From Gammaproteobacteria bacterium (GTDB taxonomy: Bacteria > Pseudomonadota > Gammaproteobacteria > Pseudomonadales > Pseudohongiellaceae), in NCBI GenBank assembly GCA_030752195.1, contig JASMER010000004.1, positions 1 to 32,017 on the forward strand: a stretch of DNA of 32,017 bases, in the 5' to 3' direction. This document shows positions 18,517-27,723 of this stretch, piece after piece (within the stretch, counting starts at the first letter, position 1; the number at the start of each line of letters is the position of its first letter). The position numbers and the translations under genes are program-made. The notes under the pieces were generated by a model that ran no database searches, had not been told where the DNA came from, and was given only the letters and a program-made list of their open reading frames with translations.

Positions 18517-18548
18517 CCCTGGTGTGAGCGTCCAATTCAGCGGGATCA

Positions 18549-19982
18549 TCAGATGGCAAACCAGAGCACGACAAACATTAGTGCCGTAGCAACCTGACTC
18601 GGGCGGTCTGACACTGCCAGCAGAACCGGGTCTTCATTAAGTGCCCCCTGTCGCGCTAACCACCAGGCTCTGAACAAGATTCCACCCAGCAGTCCGGCAA
18701 TCGGCCAAAGCCTTTCTGGCGAGCGGTATAGAGCCTGGGTCTCAACCGCATAGATGTAAAAGATAAATATCAGCACGGAACAGGCACAGGCGAACATGCC
18801 CTGCGCGGTTAGCGCCGTCAGATCGCCTCGAGTGTAGGCTCGCCCCGGCAATGCTGCGGCATGGGTTGATTTGCTTAGTTCGACAACACGCTTGAGTGCA
18901 GCCAGTCCAAAGAACAAGGTCATCGTGAACCCTAGCAGCCAAAACGAAGCAATGACTTGCGCGGCTTGCGCTCCGGCCTCAATCCGCAGGGAGTACAAGC
19001 TTGCGAGCGTTACCAAATCCAGAAGAAAAAGACGTTTCAGCAGCACGCTGTAGAGTACGGCGAGCATCCAGTATCCCAAAATAATTATCACGAATTCTTT
19101 GGTCTGCAGGTGGGCAAGTGCAAACGCGGCCAGGAGCAGAACAATGGCCGCCACCATAGCGGTCTGAATTGGCAGGGTACCGGCAGCCAGCGGTCTCGTT
19201 TTTTTTGTGCTGTGCAAGCGATCGGACTCCAGATCCAGCAGATCGTTGCTGAGGTACACACTGGATGCCACCAGACAAAAACAGATGAACCCAATAAAAG
19301 TATGCAGCAGGCGATGCGCGTCACTAATTTGATGCGCCAGCGTGAGAGGAATGAACAACAGACCATTTTTCGCCCACTGATGTGGCCGCATGGCTTGCCA
19401 TAAATACCGGACCCTTGAGCCGCGAAGGTCAAAATCTCTGCTCGGCTTGGTGTCACAGAGATCTCTGGCGAGTGAACTGCTGCAGTTCACGCGAATGACT
19501 TCTGCTGCTGCTTCCCAGACAGAGACATCTGCTCTTGAATTGCCAGCATAGCTGAACGGTTTGCCACGGGTGAGTACCTCGATACGCTGGCGTTTTGCTG
19601 TGGCTTTCAGATTGATCTGCTCATCGCTGCCTACACATGTCTCGAACAGCTGGAGCGGTTTGGCGAACTTCTTAAGTGCACGTTCATTAGCAGCTGAAAT
19701 CAAAACCAGCTGTCGCCCGGTTCGCTTTTCGTCGTTCAGGAAATCAAGAAACTCCTCATTGAAAGGCCAACTGCTGAAACGGAGGTCCACTCGTTCGGCC
19801 AGTCGTGCTTTAAGATACGCTTTGCCTTTTAAAAGCCAGATGGCCATGGTTACCAGATTGAACGGATTTCGTTTGAGCAGCACACAAACAGACTCAAACA
19901 TCAGGTCGGTCTTGATTAGGGTGCCGTCTAGATCGACGAATAGAGGCAGGGCCTCGCTGTCTGTTGAGGTGTTCTGAGTCAA
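18549..19982 (-). CDS. HAD phosphatase - UbiA prenyltransferase fusion (decaprenyl-phosphate phosphoribosyltransferase-like)
   Basis: N-terminal HAD motifs FVDLDGTLIKTD, SAANER, YAGNSRADVSVW; C-terminal UbiA motif NDLLDLESDRLHSTKKTRPLAAG and YSLRIEAGAQA...KRVVELSK. TTG start 3 nt after the upstream gene's stop. Confidence 0.85.
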   Translation of the reverse strand: MTQNTSTDSEALPLFVDLDGTLIKTDLMFESVCVLLKRNPFNLVTMAIWLLKGKAYLKARLAERVDLRFSSWPFNEEFLDFLNDEKRTGRQLVLISAANERALKKFAKPLQLFETCVGSDEQINLKATAKRQRIEVLTRGKPFSYAGNSRADVSVWEAAAEVIRVNCSSSLARDLCDTKPSRDFDLRGSRVRYLWQAMRPHQWAKNGLLFIPLTLAHQISDAHRLLHTFIGFICFCLVASSVYLSNDLLDLESDRLHSTKKTRPLAAGTLPIQTAMVAAIVLLLAAFALAHLQTKEFVIIILGYWMLAVLYSVLLKRLFLLDLVTLASLYSLRIEAGAQAAQVIASFWLLGFTMTLFFGLAALKRVVELSKSTHAAALPGRAYTRGDLTALTAQGMFACACSVLIFIFYIYAVETQALYRSPERLWPIAGLLGGILFRAWWLARQGALNEDPVLLAVSDRPSQVATALMFVVLWFAI

Positions 19983-19985
19983 GGC

Positions 19986-20726
19986 CTAGAACTTGAGCCG
20001 CTTGAAGACGGCCTCCGGTATTAATCGCACAACAGCCATGATCAGTCGCCAGTAACCCGGAATGTAGACGGTGTGCTTTTTGCGCCCGACAGCCTTTTCT
20101 ATTTGCCCGGCAACAAGTTCAGGGGAAGACCAGAGGAAGCCTTTGTCAAACTGCTGCGTCATCGGTGAATCCACCAGCCCTGGTCGGATGTCCAATACGT
20201 CGACGCCGTATGGTAAGAGCTTCCCCCGCAGACCCTGCAGGTAGGTTGACACCAAAGCCTTGGCTGCGCCGTAAATAAAATTGGGCTGCCTGCCACGGTC
20301 GCCAGCGACTGAGGTGACCACCGCCAGCAACCCGTGACCTTGCTTTTTAAAGTGAGGTGCCAGCCGAGTAAGCAAAGAGATGACGCTCAAGCCATTGATG
20401 TCAATTTCACGTCGGGCAAGTTCAAAATCTTGCTCTGCCGCCTCCTGATCTGGAAGCGATCCGTGACATATCAGGACGAGGTCAATGTCGTCCTCATGAA
20501 AGAATTTAATCGCGGCGTTTATCGCGGCTTCATGCTCTTCATTAATTAACAGATCCAGCTCATGGGTCCCGACCCGCGCCGCGCCGCGAATTTTGAGATC
20601 CTCTTTTTGAGGCGCTAATCGCGAGCCATCGCGTGCAATCAGAAAAAGGCCGCTCTGATGGGCTGCGTAGCGCCTTGCAACTGCGGTGGCGATTGCAGAA
20701 CTTGCGCCGATCAGAAGAATATTCAT
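19986..20726 (-). CDS. SDR-family oxidoreductase, DprE2-like (decaprenylphosphoryl-2-keto-ribose reductase)
   Basis: ILLIGASSAIATAVARRYA, ICHGSLPD, YGAAKALVSTYLQGLRGKLLPYGVDVLDIRPGLVDSPMTQ; ATGA overlap with the DprE1-like gene. Confidence 0.83.
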   Translation of the reverse strand: MNILLIGASSAIATAVARRYAAHQSGLFLIARDGSRLAPQKEDLKIRGAARVGTHELDLLINEEHEAAINAAIKFFHEDDIDLVLICHGSLPDQEAAEQDFELARREIDINGLSVISLLTRLAPHFKKQGHGLLAVVTSVAGDRGRQPNFIYGAAKALVSTYLQGLRGKLLPYGVDVLDIRPGLVDSPMTQQFDKGFLWSSPELVAGQIEKAVGRKKHTVYIPGYWRLIMAVVRLIPEAVFKRLKF

Positions 20727-22057
20727 GACTGAGATGACCTCACGCCCGCTTTGGTAAGTCCAAGCCGATCTGACTGAAGTGAACCAAGTATTCCGGCCGG
20801 GTCAATCCGGTCTTTTAGGGCTTTAAATTGGTGCCATTTAGGGTAACCCTGTCTGAATACCGCAGCACTCATGCGCGCATCTTTCGCCAGATAATGTCGT
20901 CCGCCCGCCGCCAGAACGATCTCGTCCAGTCGATCCAACAGCGGGAGCAGTTCGGCCTCGTATTTGAAATCAAGCGTCAGCGTGACGCCCTCGCTGGGGA
21001 AGCTCAACCAGTTGCCATTGGCAGGCCCGAATCGCTTGAGTACGGCAAGAAAGGAGCCTTTTCCCGACCGACTCACCGTATCCAGCGTTTCTCGCAGACC
21101 TTTCTCTGCGGAATCGTCAGGCAAGACGAACTGATACTGCAGAAATCCGCCAGCCCCATAAAGCCGGTTCCACCCTCTTATGCTGTCTAGCGGGAAGAAA
21201 TAGTCGTCATAGTAAACTGAGTTCACTGACTTTTTGAATCTTTGGCGGGCATAGTACAGCCGGTTAAAGCCACTCATCGTGTAACGATTTAGCAGAAACC
21301 CCGGCGTCGTAAAGGGCACAGAGAGCTTGCGCTTAGCCCTCTGCTCCAGGTTTCCCGTCTCGCTGTGACTGCCTAGGTGGATGACCCCTCTGCCCAGCGC
21401 CGTATCTTTTGCCAGACAGTCAACCCACGCGACGACGTATTGTTTGTCATTTTGCTGTCGAAGCAGTGCCAAACTCTCCTCAAGATTGGTGGCCGGAATT
21501 GACTGGGCGCTTATAAAGGCACTCGGCACCTTTTTCAAAGAGATGGTCGCATCCAGAATCATCCCGGTCAGTCCCATACCGCCGCAGGTGGCGCGAAAGT
21601 ATTCTTCATTCTCGGTGTGGGAGCAGACTGCAGTCTCACCGCTTGGCAGAAGCAGAGTGAAACGGTCAATGTGGTCACAGAAACTGCCGTCGATGTGGTG
21701 ATTTTTACCGTGAATGTCGGCGGCGATCGCGCCTCCCAGAGTGGTATATTTTGTGCCCGATAGTACCGGCAGAAACAAGCCTTGTGGCACACAAACACGC
21801 AGTATCTCGGCCAGAGTGGTGCCGGCGCCACAGCGAATGGTCAGGGCACGCCGGTCAAGGGTGATAAAATCGTTCAGATACCGACTGCTTAACACTCTGG
21901 TCGCCAGAGCGCTGTCACCATAGCTCCGGCCCCCGCCCCTCGGGATCATTCGAGATCCCTCGCCGTTCTGAAAAATTTCCGCTGTGGAGCCAGCATCTCT
22001 GGGCGCAAGCACGGACGCTTCTACGCTCGGATATCGACCCCAGCCTGAAAGACGCAT
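20723..22057 (-). CDS. FAD-binding oxidoreductase, DprE1-like (decaprenylphosphoryl-ribose 2'-oxidase)
   Basis: SGWGRYPS, PRGGGRSYGDSA, LPVLSGTKYTTLGGAIAADIHGKNHHIDGSFCDHI, ATCGGMGLTGMI, YLAKDARMSAAVFRQGYPKW, IDPAGILGSLQSDRLGL. Confidence 0.85.
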   Translation of the reverse strand: MRLSGWGRYPSVEASVLAPRDAGSTAEIFQNGEGSRMIPRGGGRSYGDSALATRVLSSRYLNDFITLDRRALTIRCGAGTTLAEILRVCVPQGLFLPVLSGTKYTTLGGAIAADIHGKNHHIDGSFCDHIDRFTLLLPSGETAVCSHTENEEYFRATCGGMGLTGMILDATISLKKVPSAFISAQSIPATNLEESLALLRQQNDKQYVVAWVDCLAKDTALGRGVIHLGSHSETGNLEQRAKRKLSVPFTTPGFLLNRYTMSGFNRLYYARQRFKKSVNSVYYDDYFFPLDSIRGWNRLYGAGGFLQYQFVLPDDSAEKGLRETLDTVSRSGKGSFLAVLKRFGPANGNWLSFPSEGVTLTLDFKYEAELLPLLDRLDEIVLAAGGRHYLAKDARMSAAVFRQGYPKWHQFKALKDRIDPAGILGSLQSDRLGLTKAGVRSSQS

Positions 22058-22085
22058 CTCCTTATTTACCCCCGTTAACTAAATT

Positions 22086-22523
22086 TTAGCCGAATCGGCC
22101 GTGGACTGGACTGCTGTCGGTTGTGGAGACAAAAACCATCCTGCTGTCGAGTTGATACTTTACAACATATCCAATGGCCAGTCCGATCGCAGCGCCGGAA
22201 TAGCGTGCTGACTTTCCGCCAAGCCAGAATTCGGAACCCAGCTCGAAACCCCAGAATAAAGCGGTGGTGAGTACTCCAGTCAAAGCATAGGCGACGAAAG
22301 TCTTGAGGTTGTGTCGCTGCGAACGTGTGAAGAAGGCGAAAATGAATTTTTTGTCTAGGCAGTATTTGCTGATCAAGCCTGTCATAGTGCCAACAAGGAG
22401 GGCGACATAGAGTGCGTAGCTGCCAGAATAGACTCTAATCATCAATTCTTGAGATGCCAGGTTGATGAGGGTGGCAATTATGGCGAAAACCCCATACTTT
22501 AAAGCCCGGTCGACTGCAGTCAT
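22086..22523 (-). CDS. GtrA-family membrane protein
   Basis: Four-TM protein of 145 aa: RALKYGVFAIIATLINLASQELMIR...GTMTGLISKYCLDKKFIFAF...GYVVKYQLDSRMVF. Confidence 0.85.
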   Translation of the reverse strand: MTAVDRALKYGVFAIIATLINLASQELMIRVYSGSYALYVALLVGTMTGLISKYCLDKKFIFAFFTRSQRHNLKTFVAYALTGVLTTALFWGFELGSEFWLGGKSARYSGAAIGLAIGYVVKYQLDSRMVFVSTTDSSPVHGRFG

Positions 22524-22598
22524 ATCGAAGTAACTGTCGGCATAAATTGATATTTTTTCGGCTGATGCTCAGCTACAGAGTCGGATTAGGAAGCGGCA

Positions 22599-23393
22599 AT
22601 GACAGAGCTCATGAATTTTGCACAAAGCTTAGCGCGTGAAGCCGGTGAGCTGATTTTGAGCGAGCGCGAGCAGGCTGATCTTGTGCACGATTATAAGGGA
22701 GGAAACGAGCTGGTGACTAATGCCGACATCAAGGCAGACCAGCTAATTCGAACCAGAATTGAGCAGCGCTTTGCGGGGCACCGGCTCCTGTCCGAAGAAT
22801 CTTCTCCTGAGTTGCAGCGGGTTTGGGAATCTGAGGTGCCGGTTTGGATTGTTGACCCGATCGACGGTACCGTGAACTACGCCCATGGTCACATTCAGTC
22901 GGCCGTCTCCATTGCTTACTGCGAGAACGGACAAATAACCCTTGGTGTCGTTTACAACCCCTTCACCGACGAGCTTTTCAGCGCAGAATTGGGGAAGGGC
23001 GCTATGCTGAACGGGGCGATGATCAGAGTGGCTGAGAAGACAAATTTACGTCGTGCCATTATTGCCACAGGGTTTCCCTACATCAAGGAAGGGATTGATG
23101 ACATGGTGGAGCGAGTCAGAAATATTCTTCATCATTGTGCTGACATTCGGCGACTTGGCTCAGCTGCACTTGACATTTGCTGGCTGGCGGCTGGGCGCCT
23201 TGATGGTTACTATGAAAGCCTCAGCCTGTGGGACTTCGCAGCGGCTAGACTGATAGCCAAGGAGGCCGGCGCCGTGTGTGGCCATTTTGGTGATGTGCCG
23301 GAAGATGTGGACCCCCAATTCTTTGACAAGAACCTCTTGATCGCGAATCCGACTCTATATCCAATGTTGTTGGAGCTGCTGCAGCAACCCTGA
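22599..23393 (+). CDS. Inositol monophosphatase family protein
   Basis: LLSEES, VWIVDPIDGTVNYAHG and LWDFAAARLIAKEAGA metal-binding motifs. Confidence 0.9.
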   Translation: MTELMNFAQSLAREAGELILSEREQADLVHDYKGGNELVTNADIKADQLIRTRIEQRFAGHRLLSEESSPELQRVWESEVPVWIVDPIDGTVNYAHGHIQSAVSIAYCENGQITLGVVYNPFTDELFSAELGKGAMLNGAMIRVAEKTNLRRAIIATGFPYIKEGIDDMVERVRNILHHCADIRRLGSAALDICWLAAGRLDGYYESLSLWDFAAARLIAKEAGAVCGHFGDVPEDVDPQFFDKNLLIANPTLYPMLLELLQQP

Positions 23394-23562
23394 GCCCTAA
23401 AACATGCTATGAACGGCCGTTTTGGCGGGTTAAAGCGAAGTCAGCGCGATTGACGAATCGGGTTTCCATCTTTACTATTTAGATCTGTATCAATGGTTTA
23501 TAACCGCTATCCTCCATCACATAAGCCCCAGACCGTGAAAGTTTGCGGTTAAAACGCTAACA

Positions 23563-23574
23563 CAGCGATCGCTG
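23563..23574. repeat. Perfect 12-bp palindrome CAGCGATCGCTG upstream of the redoxin/monooxygenase gene
   Basis: Read directly about 22 nt upstream of the ATG at 23596. Confidence 0.5.
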
Positions 23575-23595
23575 AACCGTTTAAAGGAGACAATT

Positions 23596-25305
23596 ATGAG
23601 CAAGCCGGAAAAGCTGACACTGACGCTGATGGCCATTGTCCTGACGCCGATGCTGGCGCTGGCACAAGACCGGGTCGGAGACTTCTCACTGATCGACCAG
23701 AACGGATACCACCACAGCATGAGTTATCTGGATGACCATGAAGCCGTGGCATTTTTGGTGCAGGCCACCGGTAGCGAAGCAACTGAAGCGGCGCTACCCG
23801 CATTCCTGGCGCTGCAAGAGCAATTCGACGCCAGTGGCATCGAATTTTTGATGATCAATCCGATGGGGCTAGAGAACCGGGCTGAAGTGGCGGCTGAGAT
23901 GGAGAGACTCGGAAGCGATCTTCCGGTGCTGATGGATGATCACCGGGTGATCTCTGAAGCTATGGGGATCTCCAATAGTGGCCAGGTGCTGATTTTTGAT
24001 CCGGCCCGCTTCACCATAAAGTATCGAGGCTCCGTGTCCGGTGCTGAAACAGCACTAATTGAGATTCTGGCCGGTGATGACGTGTCGGTGCCTGAGATCG
24101 CTGTCAGCGGTGATGCGGTTACCTACGAGGCAATTACCGAAGTACCTTCCTATGTCGCGGACATTGCGCCGGTTCTGGCAGAAAATTGCGCAGCCTGCCA
24201 TCGCGAGGGAGGTATTGCGCCTTTCGCCATGGACAGCCATGCCATGGTGCAGGGCTGGTCCCCGATGATCAGGGAAGTGCTGATGACCAAGCGCATGCCG
24301 CCGGGTGCCATTGATGGCCACATTGGAGACTTCGTCAATAACCGCCTGATCGAGGAGCAAGATGTTCGTAACATCATTGCCTGGGCGGAAGCAGGTGCCC
24401 CAAAAGATGGTGATGAAGATCCGCTGACACAGCTGACTTGGCCGGAATCCAAGTGGGCTTATGGCGAGCCGGACATGGTTCTTGATATTCCTGCGACCAC
24501 CGTACCGGCAACGGGCAACGGGGTATTCGCCAATGTCGAAGTAGTTTTTGACATGCCGACTGACCGATGGATGAAGGGCAGTCAGATCATCGCTGGCGAT
24601 CGCCAGGTGCTGCATCACACGGTAAACCGACTGGATTTCCCGGGTGAAGATCCCCGACGCGGCTTCCTCGGGGGTTCTGGCAATCCCGATAAAGCGAATA
24701 TTGCGGCCTACATTCCGGGTTTTATTCAGGAAATGAACCCTGAAAATACCGGAGGCCTAATTAAGGCCGGGTCAGTTCTGCACCTGAACATGCACTACAC
24801 ACCCTACGGCAAAGAAACTACTGATCGCAGCCAAGTTGGTGTGTGGTTCTACCCTGAAGGCGAGGAGCCAGCCGAGAGGATGTCAGGTAATTGCGCGTGT
24901 ATTTTCCCGTTTGGCTGGGACGATATCCCGCCTCACGATCCTGCGTTCGAGCAGGTGAAAAGTATCACTATAGACCGCGAGGCGCATCTGCATAGCTTTA
25001 CACCGCACATGCATTTTCGCGGTAAATACATGCGTTTTTATGCTGACTACCCTGATGGTACCACTGAGGAGTTGATCAACGTTGCGAAATACAACTACAA
25101 CTGGCAGCTGAGCTACTTATACAAAGAGCCCAAGCTAGTGCCAGCCGGCACTCAGATTCGTGTCGTAGGCGCATTCGACAATTCCAGCCAAAATCCTGCA
25201 AATCCGGATCCCGAACGGACGGTGCCCTGGGGCAATGAAAGTTGGGACGAGATGTTCTTTGGTGTGGTGAACTACAAGTTCACCGACCAAGCGGGAGACG
25301 ATTAA
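23596..25305 (+). CDS. Secreted fusion: degenerate redoxin domain - cytochrome c motif - PHM/DBM-like copper type II monooxygenase
   Basis: Signal peptide; redoxin-like DRVGDFSLIDQNGYHHSM...; CAACH heme motif; HHTVNR, HLNMHYTPYGKE, HLHSFTPHMHFRGKYMRFY copper-ligand-type motifs. RBS AAAGGAGA. Confidence 0.85.
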   Translation: MSKPEKLTLTLMAIVLTPMLALAQDRVGDFSLIDQNGYHHSMSYLDDHEAVAFLVQATGSEATEAALPAFLALQEQFDASGIEFLMINPMGLENRAEVAAEMERLGSDLPVLMDDHRVISEAMGISNSGQVLIFDPARFTIKYRGSVSGAETALIEILAGDDVSVPEIAVSGDAVTYEAITEVPSYVADIAPVLAENCAACHREGGIAPFAMDSHAMVQGWSPMIREVLMTKRMPPGAIDGHIGDFVNNRLIEEQDVRNIIAWAEAGAPKDGDEDPLTQLTWPESKWAYGEPDMVLDIPATTVPATGNGVFANVEVVFDMPTDRWMKGSQIIAGDRQVLHHTVNRLDFPGEDPRRGFLGGSGNPDKANIAAYIPGFIQEMNPENTGGLIKAGSVLHLNMHYTPYGKETTDRSQVGVWFYPEGEEPAERMSGNCACIFPFGWDDIPPHDPAFEQVKSITIDREAHLHSFTPHMHFRGKYMRFYADYPDGTTEELINVAKYNYNWQLSYLYKEPKLVPAGTQIRVVGAFDNSSQNPANPDPERTVPWGNESWDEMFFGVVNYKFTDQAGDD

Positions 25306-25324
25306 GTCCTCTCTTTCTCAGTAC

Positions 25325-25353
25325 AAAAAAGCCGGGCACTCCCCGGCTTTTTT
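25325..25353. terminator. Rho-independent terminator
   Basis: AAAAAAGCCGGG-loop-CCCGGCTTTTTT directly downstream of the 23596..25305 stop. Confidence 0.9.
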
Positions 25354-25581
25354 GTCTCAACGATTTAATTTTGACGGCGAATCCTACTCATTCAACATGA
25401 GATGCGCTCAATCGCTGCAGATGATGCTTGGGTAGAGCGCCCGCCCAGCGTAACAAGGGTCATTGAGGATTTCGCTCAGAACACAGACCAACGCGGCTTC
25501 AAAAATCCCGGAAATGAGAGTAAGGTCCTGTAAAAAACCTGCTGCTGTCCTGTAATCATAAGACCAACACATCTGGAGGCA

Positions 25582-26571
25582 ATGATGACTCAGCTCCTCA
25601 ATTTCTTGCTGACTTTAGCAGTTTTCCTGGCTTCAAAACCGCTTCTCGCTCAAGCGGTGGAGCCGCCGAGAACAGAACATGGGCATCCGGATCTGCAGGG
25701 CACCTATACATTCCGCACGATCACCCCGCTGCAACGACCCGCTGAGCTGGCTGATAAGGCCACACTTACTGCTGAAGAAGCAGCGGAGTGGGCGGCCTAT
25801 GAGAACCGACGCCAGAATCGTGACCTGATTATCGACTCGGTTGGAGGAGCAGGCTATCCACCTGGTGTTATTTCGTATAACGAATTCTGGTATGAACGCG
25901 GTGATGATACTGTCTCTGATCGGCGTACCTCTTTGGTTTATGACCCTCCTAACGGCAGATTGCCGCCATTGAACGCCAGCGGTCGGCAGCGTAATGCCTT
26001 TGTGCAACAGTTGCGGCGCGACAGCGCGGGTCCTGAAGCACGCACCCTGAACGATCGGTGTATTATCAATAATCGCACGGGGCCGCCTTTAATCTCCGGC
26101 TCCTACAACAACAACATGCAGCTGGTTCAAACCCACGACTATGTCATGATTATGACCGAAATGGTCCATCACGCTCGCATTATCCCTTTTGCTGACGATT
26201 TTGACGTGCCTTTCCCGCAATGGGCTGGCCGTTCGATTGCCCGGTGGGAGGGCGATACCTTGGTGATTACCAGCAAACATTTCTACCCTGAGTATGGTTG
26301 GCGCAATACTTCCGCGAATCTGCGCATCGAAGAGCGGTTTAGCTGGGTTAATGAGGATACGCTCGAATACGACTTCACTGTGGAAGACACCGCAATGTGG
26401 GATCAGCCGTGGTCCGCTCGCTTGCCTATGCGCAGAATCGAAGAGCCGATCTATGAGTACGCCTGCCATGAAGGTAATCATGGCTTGATGGGGATTCTGG
26501 CTGGCTGGCGGCGTTGGGAGGTGGAAGGTAAAAATCAGGGTCGTATTCCCAGTGTTGATGATGACGAATAA
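25582..26571 (+). CDS. Secreted hypothetical protein of the 'HPDLQGTY..TPLQRP' type
   Basis: Signal peptide MTQLLNFLLTLAVFLASKPLLAQ; GHPDLQGTYTFRTITPLQRP, DRCIINNRTGPPLISGSYNNNMQLVQTHDYVMIMTEMVHHARIIP, GRSIARWEGDTLVITSKHF, YEYACHEGNHGLMGILAG; RBS TGGAGG. Confidence 0.8.
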   Translation: MMTQLLNFLLTLAVFLASKPLLAQAVEPPRTEHGHPDLQGTYTFRTITPLQRPAELADKATLTAEEAAEWAAYENRRQNRDLIIDSVGGAGYPPGVISYNEFWYERGDDTVSDRRTSLVYDPPNGRLPPLNASGRQRNAFVQQLRRDSAGPEARTLNDRCIINNRTGPPLISGSYNNNMQLVQTHDYVMIMTEMVHHARIIPFADDFDVPFPQWAGRSIARWEGDTLVITSKHFYPEYGWRNTSANLRIEERFSWVNEDTLEYDFTVEDTAMWDQPWSARLPMRRIEEPIYEYACHEGNHGLMGILAGWRRWEVEGKNQGRIPSVDDDE

Positions 26572-26963
26572 TGGACATCCGCGCTGAATGTCAGCCTCAG
26601 GAAAGACCTTACCGGAGCATGATGCCAAGATCGCGCGTATATCTTTTGGGCTGTTTGGTCACATTACATCAGTATCTTTGTAGAAGCGCCTGATTACCGA
26701 TCTCATGCTGGCGAAATTTCCGGTAGTCCTGGGCCAGGGCATACTGCTTCTCAGCCGTCATGTCCTAGCAGAGGCCCTGATAAAATCCCGAGAGAAAGTC
26801 GATTTAAAAGCCAATCAGCGAATCGAGATTGCTCTCTGAATGATCGAGTGGCGGCAGGTGTCTGAGTCTCTACAGTGCTTTTATTAAATGAGTCGCGTGG
26901 GTGTGATGGGACAACTGGGCCAATGACCTTAACGCTCGCTATGAACGAATGCTGATTTGAACC

Positions 26964-27521
26964 ATGCCTCGATCCTATTGCCCACGCTGTGACTATCCGG
27001 ATCGCACCTGTCTGTGTCACGCCATCGACCGCACCGGCTATTCCATTCGACTCACAATTCTGCAGCATCCCTCTGAAGCAGGGCACGCAAAAAATACATC
27101 ACGGCTCATTACCCTTGTGGCAGAGGAGGCAGAAGTTTTTATCGGTGAGCACCCTGAAGATTTCAATGGGGTGCGGCAAGCCTTGCTATCGAATCCCGGC
27201 GCGGTGGTGCTCTTTCCAGCTAGCACCAGCGTACCCCTGTCTGAAGCGAATCAAACTTCACCGGTGCTCAGACTGGTGCTGATTGACGGAACCTGGCGCA
27301 AGGCCAAAAAAATCTGGATGTCCAATCCGTGGTTACAGCAACTGCGGGTCTGTCACATCGATGATGTATCCAGCCGATACCGTATTCGCCGCGGAAGCGT
27401 ACCCGGAGGTTTGGCGACGATTGAAGCGGCTGCAAGTGCATTGGAACAACTGGGAGAAGTCAAAACAGAGGCCTTGCTGAATGCGTTTGAGGCTCTCCAG
27501 AAGAACTGGCCGAGCGCTTGA
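26964..27521 (+). CDS. DTW-domain protein, likely tRNA-uridine aminocarboxypropyltransferase
   Basis: N-terminal CPRCDYPDRTCLCHAI zinc-type cysteines; LIDGTWRKAKKIWMSNPWL (DTW signature region); RIRRGSVPGGLATIEAAA. Confidence 0.85.
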   Translation: MPRSYCPRCDYPDRTCLCHAIDRTGYSIRLTILQHPSEAGHAKNTSRLITLVAEEAEVFIGEHPEDFNGVRQALLSNPGAVVLFPASTSVPLSEANQTSPVLRLVLIDGTWRKAKKIWMSNPWLQQLRVCHIDDVSSRYRIRRGSVPGGLATIEAAASALEQLGEVKTEALLNAFEALQKNWPSA

Positions 27522-27723
27522 TCTGCAAAACAGCGCGTTAGCTTGCCGATTGGTTTGTCTCATATAGCGACGTTTGCTTGTCGCAGAGCGATGAGTCGCG
27601 CGAGATTCGTTCTGTTCCGTTGACTGTGCACGCTTTGATGGGGCGAGGGTAAATTACTGGATTTCAACCGGCAGCTGAGCCATATTGAGCCCTTGGTTTG
27701 TTTTTTGGTGTTTGGAGATACTC

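Noticed and set aside
24055-24618. 187-aa minus-strand ORF inside the redoxin/monooxygenase gene
   Set aside because: Antisense of a clearly coding frame, no domain signal.
26089-26628. 179-aa minus-strand ORF opposite the PDLQG-type gene
   Set aside because: Shadow ORF of a coding frame.
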